From positions 3,106,563 to 3,170,562 of the forward strand of contig NC_071348.1 of the NCBI RefSeq assembly GCF_027744825.2: a DNA stretch of 64,000 nucleotides. Reading direction: 5' to 3'. This document shows, piece by piece, positions 26,642-40,850 of this stretch. The stretch is from Synchiropus splendidus. Lineage: Eukaryota; Chordata; Actinopteri; Syngnathiformes; Callionymidae. The notes beneath the pieces were generated by a model, which made no database searches, was not told where the DNA came from, and was given only the letters and a program-made list of their open reading frames with translations. A program made the translations under genes and the position numbers. Numbering within the stretch: position 1 is the stretch's first letter; the number at the start of each line of letters is the position of its first letter.

Positions 26642-27589
26642 TTTACAAACTGCTGAGGCAACAATCTGCTTGTGACAACAAAGACAGTCTAAGTGGCTGG
26701 AATGAAGACGGACAAGGTGGATTTTGAATTCAGTCACATCGCTGCTCTAATGTCACCATTAATCTTCCTCACTTCACTCCGGCTCTTTTCAAGAGACCTG
26801 CCGCAGTCGTCCCGAAGGACTGGGACTGTGGTTCCTGTTCTGGGTCGCGTGTCGGGATTCTGCCGCTCCTTTCAAGCTGCTATAGCCCGGTAAGGGACAG
26901 ATGGATGGCACCTTCATCCAGACTCCACACCACGGGATCAGAATCGAAGGTTCTGATGCAGCTTCGTGCCAACAGCTCTAATAACGCGTAGTTCACCGCT
27001 CGACAACACAGAGGGCATGAGGCAGCAGCTCGGCAACTTTATTTATGTTGGTAGTTCAAAGGGCTTCATCACAGAAGAACTCATAAATATGTGATAAATG
27101 CATTTACACAAAGATTCCATCATCTTGGCGGCAGCACAGAAGCAGCCAGCGGTGGCAGAACTTGCAGCCCCAAGCAAGAGTGAACCCCGAGCTAAGACTT
27201 AAGCAGCAGAAGCCTTGGCACAATAGCAGAGGACAATGAGGAAATGAAGAGGGCAGAGGCTCGTAGAGAAGTGCTGGCCCCAGTTATTCACTCTGCACCT
27301 CCTGGGCTCCAAGGTGGGCCTTCACACCGCAGCGTCTCAGTCACAGGTTGCTCCATCATGTATCTCATCTGACACTCGTACATCGCATCCTCCTGCTGGC
27401 ACCATTTGTCACGGACAGAGGGGCACGACAGTTGAGATCCTGAGTCGCTCAACAGTCCCTCAGAACATCCCCCTGCTTCTCCACATCTCCACGAGTCTTC
27501 ATTTGTTCACCACTTCTTTCCAGCTGTGAGTTTTCTGCTGCACCCAGTCTCCATTTTGTTTTACCCACGTGCACGTGCTGAAACCTCAC

Positions 27590-27735
27590 GGAACAGTGTC
27601 ATCATTTCTAGGGCCCAGAGGGTGGTGCTGTTGGTTTAAACACGATGTGAGGTTTTCTTAAAATGGTTGGTAAATCCAAAGATTTCAGAGCAGAGTGTGC
27701 CATCTGGTAGTCCGTTTTTCCACTCTCAACTTCCA
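27590..27735. mobile_element. degenerate family A (MITE-like) copy 2
   Basis: It shares ACAGTGTCATCATTTC near the left, then AAAATGGTTGGTAAATCCAA and GCCATCTGGTAG with copy 1 (which has GAAATGGTTGTTCAAATCCA and GCCATCTAGTGG). The terminal repeats have decayed. Confidence 0.5.
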
Positions 27736-30700
27736 TGTAAAGAATCTGACAGTGTTAAAAGTTTCTGAAAATCTACTGACAGTTTTTAATCTTTTTTAGT
27801 CTTTGATTCACTTGATCTAATAAGTGAAAAGGAGCTGAGGAAGAGAGTAGCTTTCATTTTTAATCAGCATTCTGGAGCGCAGCAACAAATCCACATTATC
27901 ATCTCCATAACTTTTAGATCCAATTGTGGCAACAGATCGCTGCTAATGCAGTTAAAGTGACGGACTGCGGCTTTAATTCGATCAAACTCTGTTCAAGGCA
28001 ACATCGGCCGAGCAGAGACGAATGGAGAGGCTTCGGCGAAGATTCAACAACAACATTGTAATAGCTGGTAGAGAAATATGAAGCTTGTGGACGCACTGTT
28101 CCTGCTGGTCTGGAGGAGGTGAGAGGCGTCCAGAACAGGCTCATTACCACCCGCCGTCGCCCCCTACGCTGCCCATTAGCTGCGGTGTGCACCACAGCTG
28201 TAAACCACGATGTTTGGTGGCCATATTGGAATCAAAACTAGAATGAGTTTGGCTGCTTTTTTTCATGAATCTGCCTTTATTACTGAGATTAGTCAGAGGA
28301 GCGATGAGATCATCACGGGCTGCGAGTTAGCGCCACATCTGTTTGTGGCCAGTGGGGGGCAGCAATGTGCTTTACCTACATTACGCTGCTCAAATTTGAT
28401 TAAAAGAAGGAGGAAGGAAAGTGAAGGGACTGACTCTTGAGTCCAGTGTGGAGCGGGGAAGGTGGGCGGGGCAAAGCAGGGCCAACAATTGGGAAAGGTT
28501 ATGATGAAGATTTATGACGAAGGTTTGTTTTGAGAAGTGGAAGTAGTGCTGTATTACGTGTTTTAAATTAAATATAACTCTTTTTCTTACTGTAAATACG
28601 TACCTTTGTCATGATTCTGTCTTTCCCAAGACTTACTTTTTGTCCACTTTAAGCCACCGTAGATCTACTACTCTGCTTTAGCTTATCAGGCTGAAATAAA
28701 CAATGTTTCTTTGACACGTGACAGTGAGGGCGCACGTCATAGCTGCAGTTTCTTTCTCTCTCACGGGTGAAACGCGGTTCTGTGGATCTCGGATGCGTGT
28801 GTGACTGTCGGAATTTTCTATACTACTGAAAATAATCTGATTTATGACGGCTCACTGGATTGGTGGAAAAAAAAATTGACTTGACGCTACAACGCTGCTC
28901 TGGTCTTCTTCGATGGAAATGTTGGCCAATGGAGTTTGAGGTAACTGGTCAGGGAGCAGAGAGTTACTGAAAGTCAATGTTCAGTGAAGCGTGACAAATG
29001 GTGTCCATGGTGTTTATTGATCATTCGGTGCGTGTTGTTGTGAGTCTGCAGGATGATAATGACGACGTGTGTGGAGGAGATAATGTTATCCAAAAAGAGC
29101 AGGCCATGTCACGTGGTGGGGCCCAGGGTTTCTGCTGATGTTATGGCTGGGAAGTCAAAAAGAGCTCGGCACTGAATATCCTCCAGTTCATGGAAGCCTG
29201 GCTGACGGACGACGTGAGGACCACCTGGAGTCATTTCAGCTCGCAACTAAGATGACGGTCGCGACAACGTGTTTCCGCAACTCCTTTTCCGCTCGACGCC
29301 AATGACCGTAGCACATTGCTACAGGAGGCCCAGTCTTTCCCTGACAGTAAACATTCAGAGGTTTGATTTCAGTTGCTGTGCTAGAACCCTCTTTGTTTGT
29401 CCATATAGTTGTGTCTGTTTCCAATTTCCTCCCACTGGTCACCTCAACATTTCAGCAGCATTTCTGACAGCCAATAATTATGTTCAGCGGAGCCAATGTT
29501 CACGACCAGACCCTGAGATCTAAAGGGATTAGCCTTTAGCTTAGCTGTTCGACAACCTTCCCAGGAACAACTGAAGCACTGCTTATTTACTCAAGGCAAA
29601 CAGATTAAAATAGAGGAAAATATTAAACAATAACTCAGTAAACGTCACATACAATGGGAAATAAGGCGTTTATAGTTGATTTAAACTCCTAGTTTTCTGA
29701 CTGTTTCCCGCTGCTTAGCGCCGTGCAAATGCTGCCCTCCAGGTGAAAGCAATATTGATCTCATATAGAAGGGGCAGGCTCAGCAACGCCTGGCACTTGA
29801 CTCAATAAAGGAGTCCGACGCAGCGAGGATGGATGCGAGGAGCTCCCAGCGACCGCCTGGGAGCTCTCTGCAGATTTACCTCTCATCTAATATTCAGTCG
29901 CACCTGTTGTCGCCTTCTATTTTTAATGCTGTTTGCTTGCAACCACATGTCCCGAGTCAGATTTGCGTCGTCCGGGGTGTTTAGAGCGGAGGCCTGATCA
30001 AACATACGTGTTCACGGCGCTCATGAATATGCACGCGGGCGGCGCAGCGGCGAGTGCTTGATGAACAATGAGCGCGGCCATAACTCTTCTCATGACAGCA
30101 GATAAAAGTTTCTGAGTCGCCCTCTGCTTTTCTGTCTGAGAAGGAAGTCAGCCAATCAGAGTGATGTGTCGCCGTTCTTAAGATGAGCAAACAAGCTCAC
30201 GGCCAGGTGCGAGAAAATGAACTGGAGATGATGTATGTTGTTGAGACAGATCACTTGGGTGCAGATATGAAATACATCCAGGAACAGCTCCAGTCGAGGC
30301 GGTCTACGCCCAGGTGGTAGACCAGCGTTTGTGCCGAGTCATGCTTTGGGTTCCTCGCTGGCTCATGGACTTGAATGACGTCAGATGGGCCTGTCAGGAG
30401 GCTGGTGGACGGCCTGTGATGACGGTGACAGATGTCTGACATCAAACAGACGGGGAGCTCTTTGGAGGAGCACTGAAGAGAAGACACACGGTTTCATGCT
30501 GCGTTCAAGGAGAGCTAAGTCACCCGCGATCTGTCAAAATATTCCACTCAAAAAAGCTGGTATTATTCTGCATAAAACTTCTCCTTTGCTTTCTCGATTC
30601 CTCTGGCTCCAATGTCTTTGGTTTCAGAATATCAAGTGACACCAAATTCTAGAAGCAGCATGACTGAATGACTGCGATACACAAGTGGATTTATTGGATT

Positions 30701-31462
30701 CAGTACCTCAGTGAATCCAACTTGACACATTCAAATCAGAATAACACATTAATTTCTTTTTTAAATAAAATAAACAGCTGTAGAAGAAGGGTATGATTTT
30801 ATTTTGCAGGGATATAAGACCAAAAATATTCAGATAATAAAAGCTTTATTTCTCTAACTATTCCATTGATGAGCTTAATTTTATTCAATAAAAAAGTAAA
30901 TCCCTCAATAGAAACTGACGCAGATGTCTATTTGTTTTTATTGAATTGAAAGACTCGCATGTTTTCTTGATCATTCCGAACAGACTGGCGTGACAAATGC
31001 GACACGTGGCGACGGTCCAGACAGCAGAGCTTCTGCTGAGAGTCTGGCGTCTGCAGCATTGAAACCTCAGGATCCACAGCGTGGAATGTGAAGCCCCACT
31101 CCTGGAGCCACTTGTCCTTCCTCACACCTGGGTACTGGAGACCAGACGCCGGAGGTGAGTGAATCCAGAGCGGGCTGATGGATTGCAGCGCGTTGCTCAA
31201 GAGCCAGAGCAGATGGTGCCGCGTGCGCTCAAGGACTTCAGCTCCCATTTGGATGAGGCTCTGAAAGCGGCCGGATTGGTCCGTGATGAAACTCCCCTGT
31301 GTTTTTGCGTCCCCTGCGTGGGACGGTTTCACCGTGTTCTTCAGCTTCCAGTCCACTCTGGGTTTGAAGTGGGTCGCTTTTGTCTGTGTCTACTCCCTGA
31401 GTGTGAGTTTCTTCAGGGAGCTCTGGTTTCCTCCCACTGGCTCTGCACCACACCTGGAGGAG

Positions 31463-31512
31463 GAGCGGCCCGTGGGCCACATGAGGCCCTTTGCTTGCCC
31501 TCATAAGGGCCC
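31463..31512. repeat. hAT-like terminal fragment
   Basis: GCGGCCCGTGGGCCACATGA followed by GGCCCTTTGC and CATAAGGGCCC. Same family, decayed. Confidence 0.45.
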
Positions 31513-32439
31513 TTTTTCACTGAAAATAGTTTCTTCATCATCATAGTTGCTCGCTTGAATATATTCCGTGTTAAAATACAGATGGAGAATCATGTGATCC
31601 CTATTCATTTCATTTTTAATGCCTCATTTCGTCCTTCTTTCCAAAGTCTTCCGTCATTTGGGTTTTTTTTTTCTGATTCACTCCACTGAAGTGTCACTTC
31701 CTCTGTTTCGCTGGAAAATAAAATGATGCAACCACTTCCTCTTGCTGTGTTCTTCTCTGTGAATCATTGTTTATCCGCAGAGTCTGGATTACAGCTTGTT
31801 TCTCAGCCATCAATTATTCATCTCACCTGCTGCCAATCCTGCTGTCGCCCCCTTCATGTTGCCAACACGTCCCTCTCTGCACCGTCACAGTCAAAATGCT
31901 ACTTCACCTCTCCTGGTGAAACAAAGCCAGATTGAAGGCTTCGCGCCTCATAATCTCAAACAGACACTGACCATCTATCTGCATCTTCAGAGTCAAACTT
32001 TAGAGTCCCTGCTGAGACTCCGAGCTGGGGATGGAAATAATGGCCCCCCCTGCTGGCGGCGCCGTGCGGCGATAAGTGCCTTTGATAGAGCTTGTTAGAC
32101 TCTCTGCTTCAATCGCCGAGGAAATAAACAAACACATTACAGAAAGCTATCGATGAGACAAACATTTTTTGTTTAACACTTTGCTGAACAACAAAAACAC
32201 CTCCAATTGTCCAAGGTCATGTTTCCTGGTGGGAATGAAACTCCTCTGACACAAGCTTCATGTCCAGGTTTGGAAGCCCTGAAATGTTGGAGGCAAGTGT
32301 TTCCCCCTTGCTAGCTGCTAGCATTGTACGCTAGCACTGAGCTACAGCTAGTCTTCCTGAATCAACATGTTTAGAGGTCCAGACTATCGGTTCAATGGCT
32401 CAGTGCCGTCACCAGCTCTGAGAAGATGGATGGGCTTGT

Positions 32440-32590
32440 GAGGCTTCATGAAACAGTGTCGTCATTTCAGAGCCCACTAGATGGTGCTCTCTGCTCTGAA
32501 ACAACCATATTTCAATCATTTGTAAACCTACAGCACCACCCACTGAGCACTAGAAAGAATGACACTGTTTCTACTCTTCAGTCTGATGCT
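32440..32590. mobile_element. family A (MITE-like) copy 3
   Basis: It begins TGAGGCTTCATGAAACAGTG and contains GCCCACTAGATGGT and AACAACCATATTTCAAT, matching the reverse complement of copy 1. The right end has the inverted counterpart ACACTGTTTC. Clearly the same family, in the opposite orientation to copy 1. Confidence 0.65.
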
Positions 32591-33167
32591 TCATATCTGA
32601 GTGATGCGGGACAAATAGACTGATGTCACAGGAAGCAGACGGAGCTCAGGAGCAGAGCTGCTGCCAGTGTGGGAGGCGTTTTGACTTTCAGATTCAAGAT
32701 GCAGCAGCACGGGTGGAGTCTGTTCTACCAGAGAGTCAGGTGGACGCTGCTGCAGAAGCGGGTCACCCAGGCCCGACTGGAGGGTCCGGACCTCGGCTCC
32801 TCTCTGTCGTGGAACACCAGACTGAAGAGAGCTCAGAGACGCTGACCGCTGGCTCACTCACTGTGACGGAAGGATTAACTACTGAAATATGAAATCCATT
32901 GCTCTTAAAATGTTGCATGACTTGGATCTGCACTTTGACCTCTATGATAATATGATAATAATTTCATTCTTGCAGTCAGAGTCTCACCTGGGAGGCGGCT
33001 GCCAGGCTCCATCACTCACTGCTTTTGTTGACCAAAGCAAAGCGGCGTCTTCAGAGGGCCATTAGGCGCACAGCCATGCAGGGCACCAGAGGAGGAAGAG
33101 TCTGAGCCAAGACCCGTCACATGCAACAGCTGAGCTCACACCTGCTGCTTCCTCCACACTCTGGGGC

Positions 33168-33231
33168 GGGGGGTTTCAAAGCGTGGCCCCAGGGCCGCAA
33201 GTGGCCCGCAGCCTGCCTTCAACCGGTCCTC
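33168..33231. repeat. hAT-like terminal fragment
   Basis: GGGGTTTCAAAGCGTGGCCC then CAGGGCCGCAAGTGGCCCGC. The GGGTTTCAAAG lead-in matches the terminal sequence usual for this type. It adjoins an AT-rich stretch (about 33240-33880) that may be the element interior. Confidence 0.5.
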
Positions 33232-36200
33232 TCAGGCTCAGAGTCCAAGATGGCCGCTTTTTTTTATTTTAAGTCATAAATATAACTTTTCAATGGTAAG
33301 ATAATAGCTTGGATTTATTTTCTGCAGGGCCACGTCGGGAGCCAGGGACACACAATGAACTGACGTCAGGAAAGTTACTCAATTTACTGTTGTCTCCTGT
33401 AAAGAATAAACAGAAAATCACTTGTATTTCCTTGTGTCTGCATAACTCAGCCACACCTTTTGAAATGTAAAAATGATTTTTTTAAATTATTGTCATGTTC
33501 ATATTTGAGTCGGAAATATTTTTTCCCGCCACTGTTCATAAACAATTTGACAGGTCATAATTTGAATAACCCACTGGCTATCAAGGTTTGATAATTGTAA
33601 TATTTTAAATAAATATTGGATAATAAATACATCTAAACAAACTAATACATGCTAGATCCAAACACACATTTTATTTATTTGATGTTATCATGTTTTTATT
33701 GTCATTATTGTTGTTATCGTTATTATTAGTCGTTGAACAATAATAATAAGAAGAATATGAACTTTGGAAAATATTTAGTTTATCTTCATATGAAATGATG
33801 TTCATTCATATTAAGATAAGATCATTATTATCTGACATTATTCATGATCTAATATTTATGAGTGAGTTCAAAAGTCTACTGTATAAACTTGGCTGTTTTT
33901 TTTTTTGCAGTCAATTTTGGATTTATTCAAACTGAACCAACAGCCTTTGTTACTTCCTTTTCGTCAGACGCATCGGTGGAATCACAGACAGGTCACGGCT
34001 GTTGGAGCTCCAGGTTTAGAAAGTTCAACACTCTAGCGTTAGCATGCTAATGTAACCGCACCACTGGCAGCGACTGTACATGGCTTTACAGGCGAGAGGA
34101 AATGTTTATATTCAACAGTAAACAGTGTTTATTGAGTTCCACAGCCAAACTCCAATATTTTATCGTGATTTCAATTTTGATAGTTTCTCTTCATTGCTGC
34201 TGTATTTCCATTGTTTGTCCTCCGGCTTCAGAATAAAGCTCAAAATCGGTGCCGAACCGGAGTGTGACACTTCATCGAGATTCCTGAAGCCACCCCAAAA
34301 GAGCCAGCGTCAGTAAAGACATGATCTCTGGAAATGGCTTGGTCGTAAAGCTGGCGCGGCGTGTTTCGACACCACCTCGGGAAGCCATTACAGCGGTCCC
34401 AATAAAGGAGTCCGGAGCAGAGGAGCTCGCCAGACACCAGGCCGCAGATAAATCCAAGTCATTTCCTGTGTTGACAGGCTAAGGCTGCTTCCCTGACTCT
34501 GTAGAATTAACGGTCCAGAACGTTATTTTCCCGTCCAATATGCCGCCATCAATCACTCGCCGTGGCTTCATCGCTTCCAAAAATTAGGTGTCACTGTTTT
34601 CTACAAAGGCAAAGCAACAAATCCAGATGGCAGGCGAGGAAATGGTGATGGAAGACAAAGGTCTGGAGGTGAAAAGGTCCCGGTGTCAGGAGCCTGAAGG
34701 CTGAACCAGAATAGTGAGCGCGCAGGTGAGTGTGGCCAGCCATGCGACTCGCACCACTCCCTCAGACAACAGCCGGCCAAAGAGCCGACAGACGCATGTC
34801 AAACGCCTTTGCATCCCCAAAAATGAGACACAACAAGTTTTCATCGCCGCAGCTCACTTTTTTCTAAGTCTGTGTTTACGATGGTGAAAAGATTCGTAAC
34901 GGCATGTTTGGGGAAGAGTCGACGGGGCGGAAACGTTGGCCCTGGCTGTGACTCATGGCTCTTCAGCAGCTGGTTCTGAGTGCTGTGTGATCAGGTCGGC
35001 TCATTTCTGAAGGCGCTTCAATCCTAGACGCCGCTCGGGTTTCCTCCCGGATACAAGTCATTTTCATTCCCGTTAAATCCAAGAGCTGCATGTGACACAC
35101 TCGCTGGTGTCATGTGACCGGCGGCGGAGGAAATATCTAGCGCTGACCGTGTCTGCTCTTGCGTGACGTGCGGCAGAGCGAGGAATGGCAAGTGTCGGCA
35201 GCACAGGCGGGTGACATGAAGGAGGACGGCCTGGTAAGGCGGCATGTAAAGCCCGTCCTCATTTCCCTTCCACAGCGAGGCTCCCTCTCTCCCTGATCAC
35301 AGAGCGGCGAGGGCGGATGGGTGGAGGAATGTGATTTGAGGGCATCAAGAAGCGGAACTGACAGAGACGGATTCACTGTGGCTCAAGCATAGAATTGCTT
35401 TTCCTCTCCTCTGGAACTGAGCTGAAAGTGTCTGCGGCTGCAAACAATCTCTGAGCAGCAGCTTTCACAATGCCCCGGAGCCTGGAGCGTGAAGCCCCCG
35501 GGCAGGTGAGGCCAGGCTCCGCCATTCAGTTCGCACTTGATAAAGAATACGTGTATTTGTCTCACAGTAAGACTTGAGAGGCCAGCCGCTCGATAACGGT
35601 CGGCCATGACGGAACCATGACAACGGGCTGAAGGATGGCTGCTAATGGCTACATTCATGAAATGCATCCCATTTACAGGCAAAAGTTCTCTCCACTACTG
35701 GAGCTGCCATCATTCCAGGACGCATGAGATTCCACTGCTTCAGCTGAGAGTCAGCACCTGTTGGACACCACCCTCACCACCCAGAATTTTTGGTCGACCC
35801 TGATCTGAAGACCCCAACATCCCTCCATTTCTCAGCTGTTAAGCGACTGCTGGAGGTGAAAGTGAACTGGGCTACTGTCCAGCCACACCTCAAGCCCCCA
35901 GTAAAACTCTTGTCATCTGCTCACCAACACGTCCAAGGAGCAGCCCAATGGTCTCACTTCTGCTTCCAGAGTGAAGGCTCAGTGGTTTTTCCAAACTCCA
36001 GCCTTCGCTCCCAAACTTCAGCCAGTTTTTTCCGTCGTGAACAGGTTGAGCCTGAGCCCCTGACCCCCAGACTGCCGGAGCATGTGCAACAGTTGTAGAA
36101 ATGTGTATTTGGAAGCTCAGAACCCATTTAGTTTTGGCGCCCCCTGGGACTGACGTTGACACCTGAGCAGTGTGATCAGCGAAGCGCGTCAGCCGCTGGA

Positions 36201-39200
36201 CCGGATGTCAGCAGTTACTGGTAGATAACTGCCCGTCCCACTGAGCGCTGACCTCGCACGACCCACAGTTTCATCAGGATTTTCAGTTTGTCCAGTTTCT
36301 CAGAAACCTTCTGTCCGTGTCGTGACCAGGGAGCGTCATTCATCCTGAGCCGATGCTGTGAGCGTTCAACCTCAAGCGTGGCCCATTATCCCTCAGCTGC
36401 TTGGGAATCAAAACGCTGGCTTCACCAGCTGAAGTGGCAGCCGGGATCACTACAGCTCCCTCCTCCCCCCGGCCACATTGTCGGCCATTATGATCAGTTG
36501 TTGCCACTTTAAGTGGCGTCGCGCTGCATGCTAGATGTTACGACGCGGCTCTTCCTCTCATTCCAGCAGATTAGCATCAAACCTCCCAAGTGCCACCCAG
36601 CATCACAGGCCGCCAGGCTCACGTGACAACGCTCCAGCCTTTTGTCTTCTAAACCGTGAAATGTTTTCCATCCTGAGCCGCTCATCCTCCGCACTCAACT
36701 TAGCAGTCACCCTCAGGGGGCAGCGTTGAGAGGTCACTGCGGCAACACTGGAGACATGCGCTTCGTTGAGCGCCGGACGCTGGCAGACGTCCGCCCTGAT
36801 CCAACCCGCGAGGAGTCGGCTGAAACAAGGAGCGCCACACTCACAGTCTGGATGGGTTAGACCAAAGCCTGGACCACCCAGGACCAGTGAAGGCCCTTGG
36901 TTCAGGGGGGCGCAGGGTCCTCCTGAATTCAAGAGTGGCGGCTCGCTTCCTTCCTTTCAGGAAGATGGTTAAGAAGGAGCTATATGGACGCAGGACACGC
37001 TCTGCTGTACTCGCTCTCGACACTGCCACCGCCACGCAGCGACGCCCCCCAAGCAAGTGTGCAAGTTCTGTATGGGATGGACCTTTGGTCCTCACTGTCC
37101 GACACTGGAACTGTGACTTTTAAAAAACCTGTTTCCAGAGTTTCCACTCTTCCTCAGCAGGACCAAACACAAGGACCATAGCCTCCTGGACGTGCACCCA
37201 ACATGGGTCACCAGCGTGACTCACATGGGTCTGGGCCACCGTCGTGAGCTCACTGTGTTTGAGCTCCGGTTCTATGGTGTAGAGCGTGCGAGCGTCCCTC
37301 TCCCGGGGACACAGGGAGTGTTGCAAGGCCACCCACAGGCCTGCCATGTGCACGACTGTTTTCAGAGCTCTGCTGCACATCCACCCTGTTCTCCCGTCAC
37401 ATGGCTGCGCTGACAGCTGCTTCCACTCCAGACACACAGGCAGCTGTCAGAGAGCCTCATCTCCACCAGAGACCTCTTCTCACCTGACACTGAACAGGTG
37501 TCGAGCAGCGAGGAGAGGGAAGTGGAAAGAAGAGGAACAAGAAGAGCGAGAGCCGCGGTGAAATAGGAAAGGACGGCGGGAACAGACGGAGAAATGAGAT
37601 ACAGGTAGGAAACACGGCGATGAATGATTCTGTCTTGTCCGACTGCCGTCTCCCTCGGCTTTCTCTTATGCATTTTTCATACCTTCCCCAGTCCGAGATG
37701 AAAAATTCAGCCGTTCATGTGTGCATGCGCCGCAATCCCAGACGCGCCGTCACCGCTCGGGCTCAGACGGAAGCGCCCAGCAGATGAAGAGCAATTGAGC
37801 TCGAACTTCGAACTGGGTTTGAAGGTTGGAAAATAGCAGTCGATGACTCTGGCGGGAGGCGAGACGTCCAAAAGACCAGACTGTGGAGGTGCTGCAGCAT
37901 CTCACTGACCTTCACCACACGGATACACGGCTTCACTCAGCATTCCTTCTCCAACACTGGTCCAACACTGGTCCAAGATCGGCCTGCTTCCTCACCAGTC
38001 CCTCCCTGTGAAAAACAATTCATAGAAAACAAATGAATAAATGGACGACTGGTTTCAGTGAAACTTCATTTTTCCAAACTCTTCACCTCATGGTGGTCCA
38101 CTTCCGCACCGGAGCGTGACGTGCCGCGCCTCACTTCCCTGCTGTTTATTGTGGAGCCTTCCAGGGAATCAAACCTCGGCCGCGTCTGTCAGCCATGATG
38201 GATGCCCGCCGTCTCTTGTAGCCCCATTTTTTCTGCTCTAAATAAACTGAAGGATAAATCCAGTTGCCACGCGGGTCCCTCGAACGGCTGACCTTTTGAT
38301 AAGCCCATCCCTCATGTTTATGGCAGCTTTAATGGCCGCCACCAGGAGGCGGCTGGTGCTGACGCAGGCTCGCGCATAAAAACATCTCGCCGCTGACAGG
38401 CAGCTCCACGGACGTGTTTTTAGGAAGCCATTTCTCAAGTAAACCGTCTCCTGCACTTTTTCCTCTCACAACGGCGAGGCCTTTCAGAGATAAAGGTCAG
38501 TGAAGAGCAACAGACCCGAGAGGAAGGTGAGAAGATCAGCAGCCTCATCAACGCAGCAGAGTCAGAGAGGCGGAGGGGGGGACCAGAGAACACCGAGGCA
38601 TGAGGGAGGAGGCCCCGGGTCAGACCCAGAACTCTCATGATTCAGTGCAGTCCTGATCTGCAGCAGTGCTGGAGCCGGTGAGAGAGACAGACAGGACCGG
38701 GTCCCTCCAGTCGGACCGGGTGCTCTGTGTCCAGTTCCTTGTCCGGCTGGCTGATCTGGACTGGAAGCATCAGGAGCTCCTCTGGTTCACACACGCCAGA
38801 ACACGAGTCCGAGATAAACGCTCGGGTCGGCTCGGCCGTGGCAACGCAGCCATCTGGCCGGCTCTTCTCCGTCTCCGCTCCGCTGAGCAGAAAGCTTCTG
38901 TCAGACCTTCTGTCTGGCAGAAGCTGAGGATCACCGGGAGGGAGAGGCCAGAGAGACGCGTGCCAGCGTGTCTCTCCTGTCACCGGAGACGTGATGGCGA
39001 GTGGGACCAACACTGAGGGAGCTGCGAGCCCCTCACTCCTCCTGCAGCTCCACAGGCTGCTGCTCACTGACGCACCTCTTCTTCTGAGAGTTGGGCCAGT
39101 TTTCAAACATGGTCCCACTCTCATGCGGTGTCAGGCCAAAATGGCCGACTCCATTGATGTCTAGACACGCGTCGGCGTCGTAACCAGTCAGGGTCAGTGG

Positions 39201-40044
39201 TCCAAGTCACAGAGTGGGCGAGATCCGATGAAGCAGACTCCGCGTCAGACTTGGCCACGGTCACACAGACGCGTAATCTCACAGAAAACACCGCTCCTTT
39301 ACATAGCTGAAGAGGAAGCGTTTGGTAAGAGGCACCGCGGCACTTTGAAGCCCCACAATGTCGCCACAGAAACCTCCAGCCTCTTATCAGACAATGGGCT
39401 ATTTAAGGAGCGCTGGTGTCCACCATGGACATCAATTGAGCTGTGATGGAAGCACATCTGGCTCAGGAGCCACCACTTAGAGCGAGAGAGCGCGTCGCCA
39501 TGGCGACCAAGTCTCCCTCAAGTGCTCATCTGTAGGTTTTTCTTTAAGGAAATCAGTTCCTGGAATCTCAACTGTTCTGACGCGGTAGTTAAGAACTGGG
39601 TCCTCAGGATCATGGTGACCACTAGAGGACCCCACTGAGGGACCACATGCTGCTCTGAGTTCACGCTTGTATGCGCTTTCAAAGATCGTGACCTTGAAGA
39701 TCAAAGGACACGCGTGTTAAAGGACACTGAGTGAAGACGATAGCCTGCCTGTATGTCGGCTCATGATGGAACAGGAAGTTCCCAGACCAGACTGTACCAG
39801 GTACTGACCCAGGTGAGGGGCCAGCAAACCACCAAACCACACCCTGAGCTCCATCAGCTGCCTCCTGTAGAGAAGAACGTCTCTCGGTCTCCACCCCACG
39901 AGTGTCGCTCTGCAGCAGGATGAAAAAGCCAACACGGCGGCCACTAGACCCCACTGTCATCTCACCACGGCAGCTTTCAAGTCAGGCGGAGACGGCGGCG
40001 GCGCCGAGCCCGCAGAGAAAGGAGGGAAATAACAGCGGGATCTC

Positions 40045-40290
40045 AGCTCCCAGATAAGATAGCTTGTGCGGAACTGACATTACACCATCAAATTAAAAGA
40101 TAAGATTCCAATTATGTGCAAATTAAAAGCAGCAGTCAGAATGGACGCCGACAATAATGGAGTCTGCTGCCACAGACTTGATGTTATAATAGCTTTTTCA
40201 GGTGAGCGGAGGCCAGAACTCGCAGCAAATAAATCACTGAGAGGCACCGTACCTGCTTCTTATTAGATGTAAAATAAGTTCATTGAAGAA
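40045..40290. promoter_or_regulatory. GATA/homeobox-like AT-rich cluster 3 kb past the ptpru stop
   Basis: AGATAAGATAG (about 40052) and AGATAAGATT (about 40098) supply several GATA cores, followed by CCAATTATGTGCAAATTAAA (homeodomain and near-octamer motifs) and more TAAT-type sites to 40290. The stretch is free of recognisable repeats and coding frames. It is a candidate conserved non-coding element, inferred only. Confidence 0.25.
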
Positions 40291-40797
40291 AGATCCGTCG
40301 GACTAATGGAAATGCAAATGTGAGAGCTGGAGGCTCTGAAGGCGGAGGCCCTTCATTTGGCCCCACACAGTCGAGGGGAGAGGCGGCGACCCCGGGTGAC
40401 CCTTCGTCGTTCACCTGATCTGCTCACCACAATGCACCACAACATCTGGAGCTTCAGCACATGTTGCAAGAGCTGACCGTCTGTAAACGCCCTTTGTGCT
40501 ATGTTTAACTTTGTGATAAAAACTGAAGAAAACATCTGCAAACTGACATCGGATTCTGAAACAAGACTCATCTTGAATGGGTGCCCTCCAGGCACTCTGG
40601 TTTCCTCTCACTGTTTTCGGACAGGAGGAGGAAAGTTAGTCTTCACACTGGACTTCACAAAACTCCTGGAGACACCGAGGAACATCAGGATCTGAGGAGC
40701 CTGAATCTAAAGCCACATCTTCAGTCTGGAAAAAGGGACTTCTGGAGAGCTCATTTCCATACTTACTGAACACAGCACTACGGCCGTGAGCCCAATC

Positions 40798-40850
40798 GGA
40801 CAGCAGGGGGCAGTCGTGTTCCAGAGCTCGCTCACACAACACACTTTTGT
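40798..40850. repeat. dispersed repeat family D, copy 2
   Basis: Direct counterpart of 20633-20690; it includes CAGCAGGGGGCAGTCGTGTT followed by CCAGAGCTCGCTCAC. Non-coding. Confidence 0.6.

Noticed and set aside
32591..32892. Frame with CCQCGRRF resembling a zinc-ribbon start
   Set aside because: Only one Cys pair is present, with no second pair or family signature; it adjoins the family A repeat.
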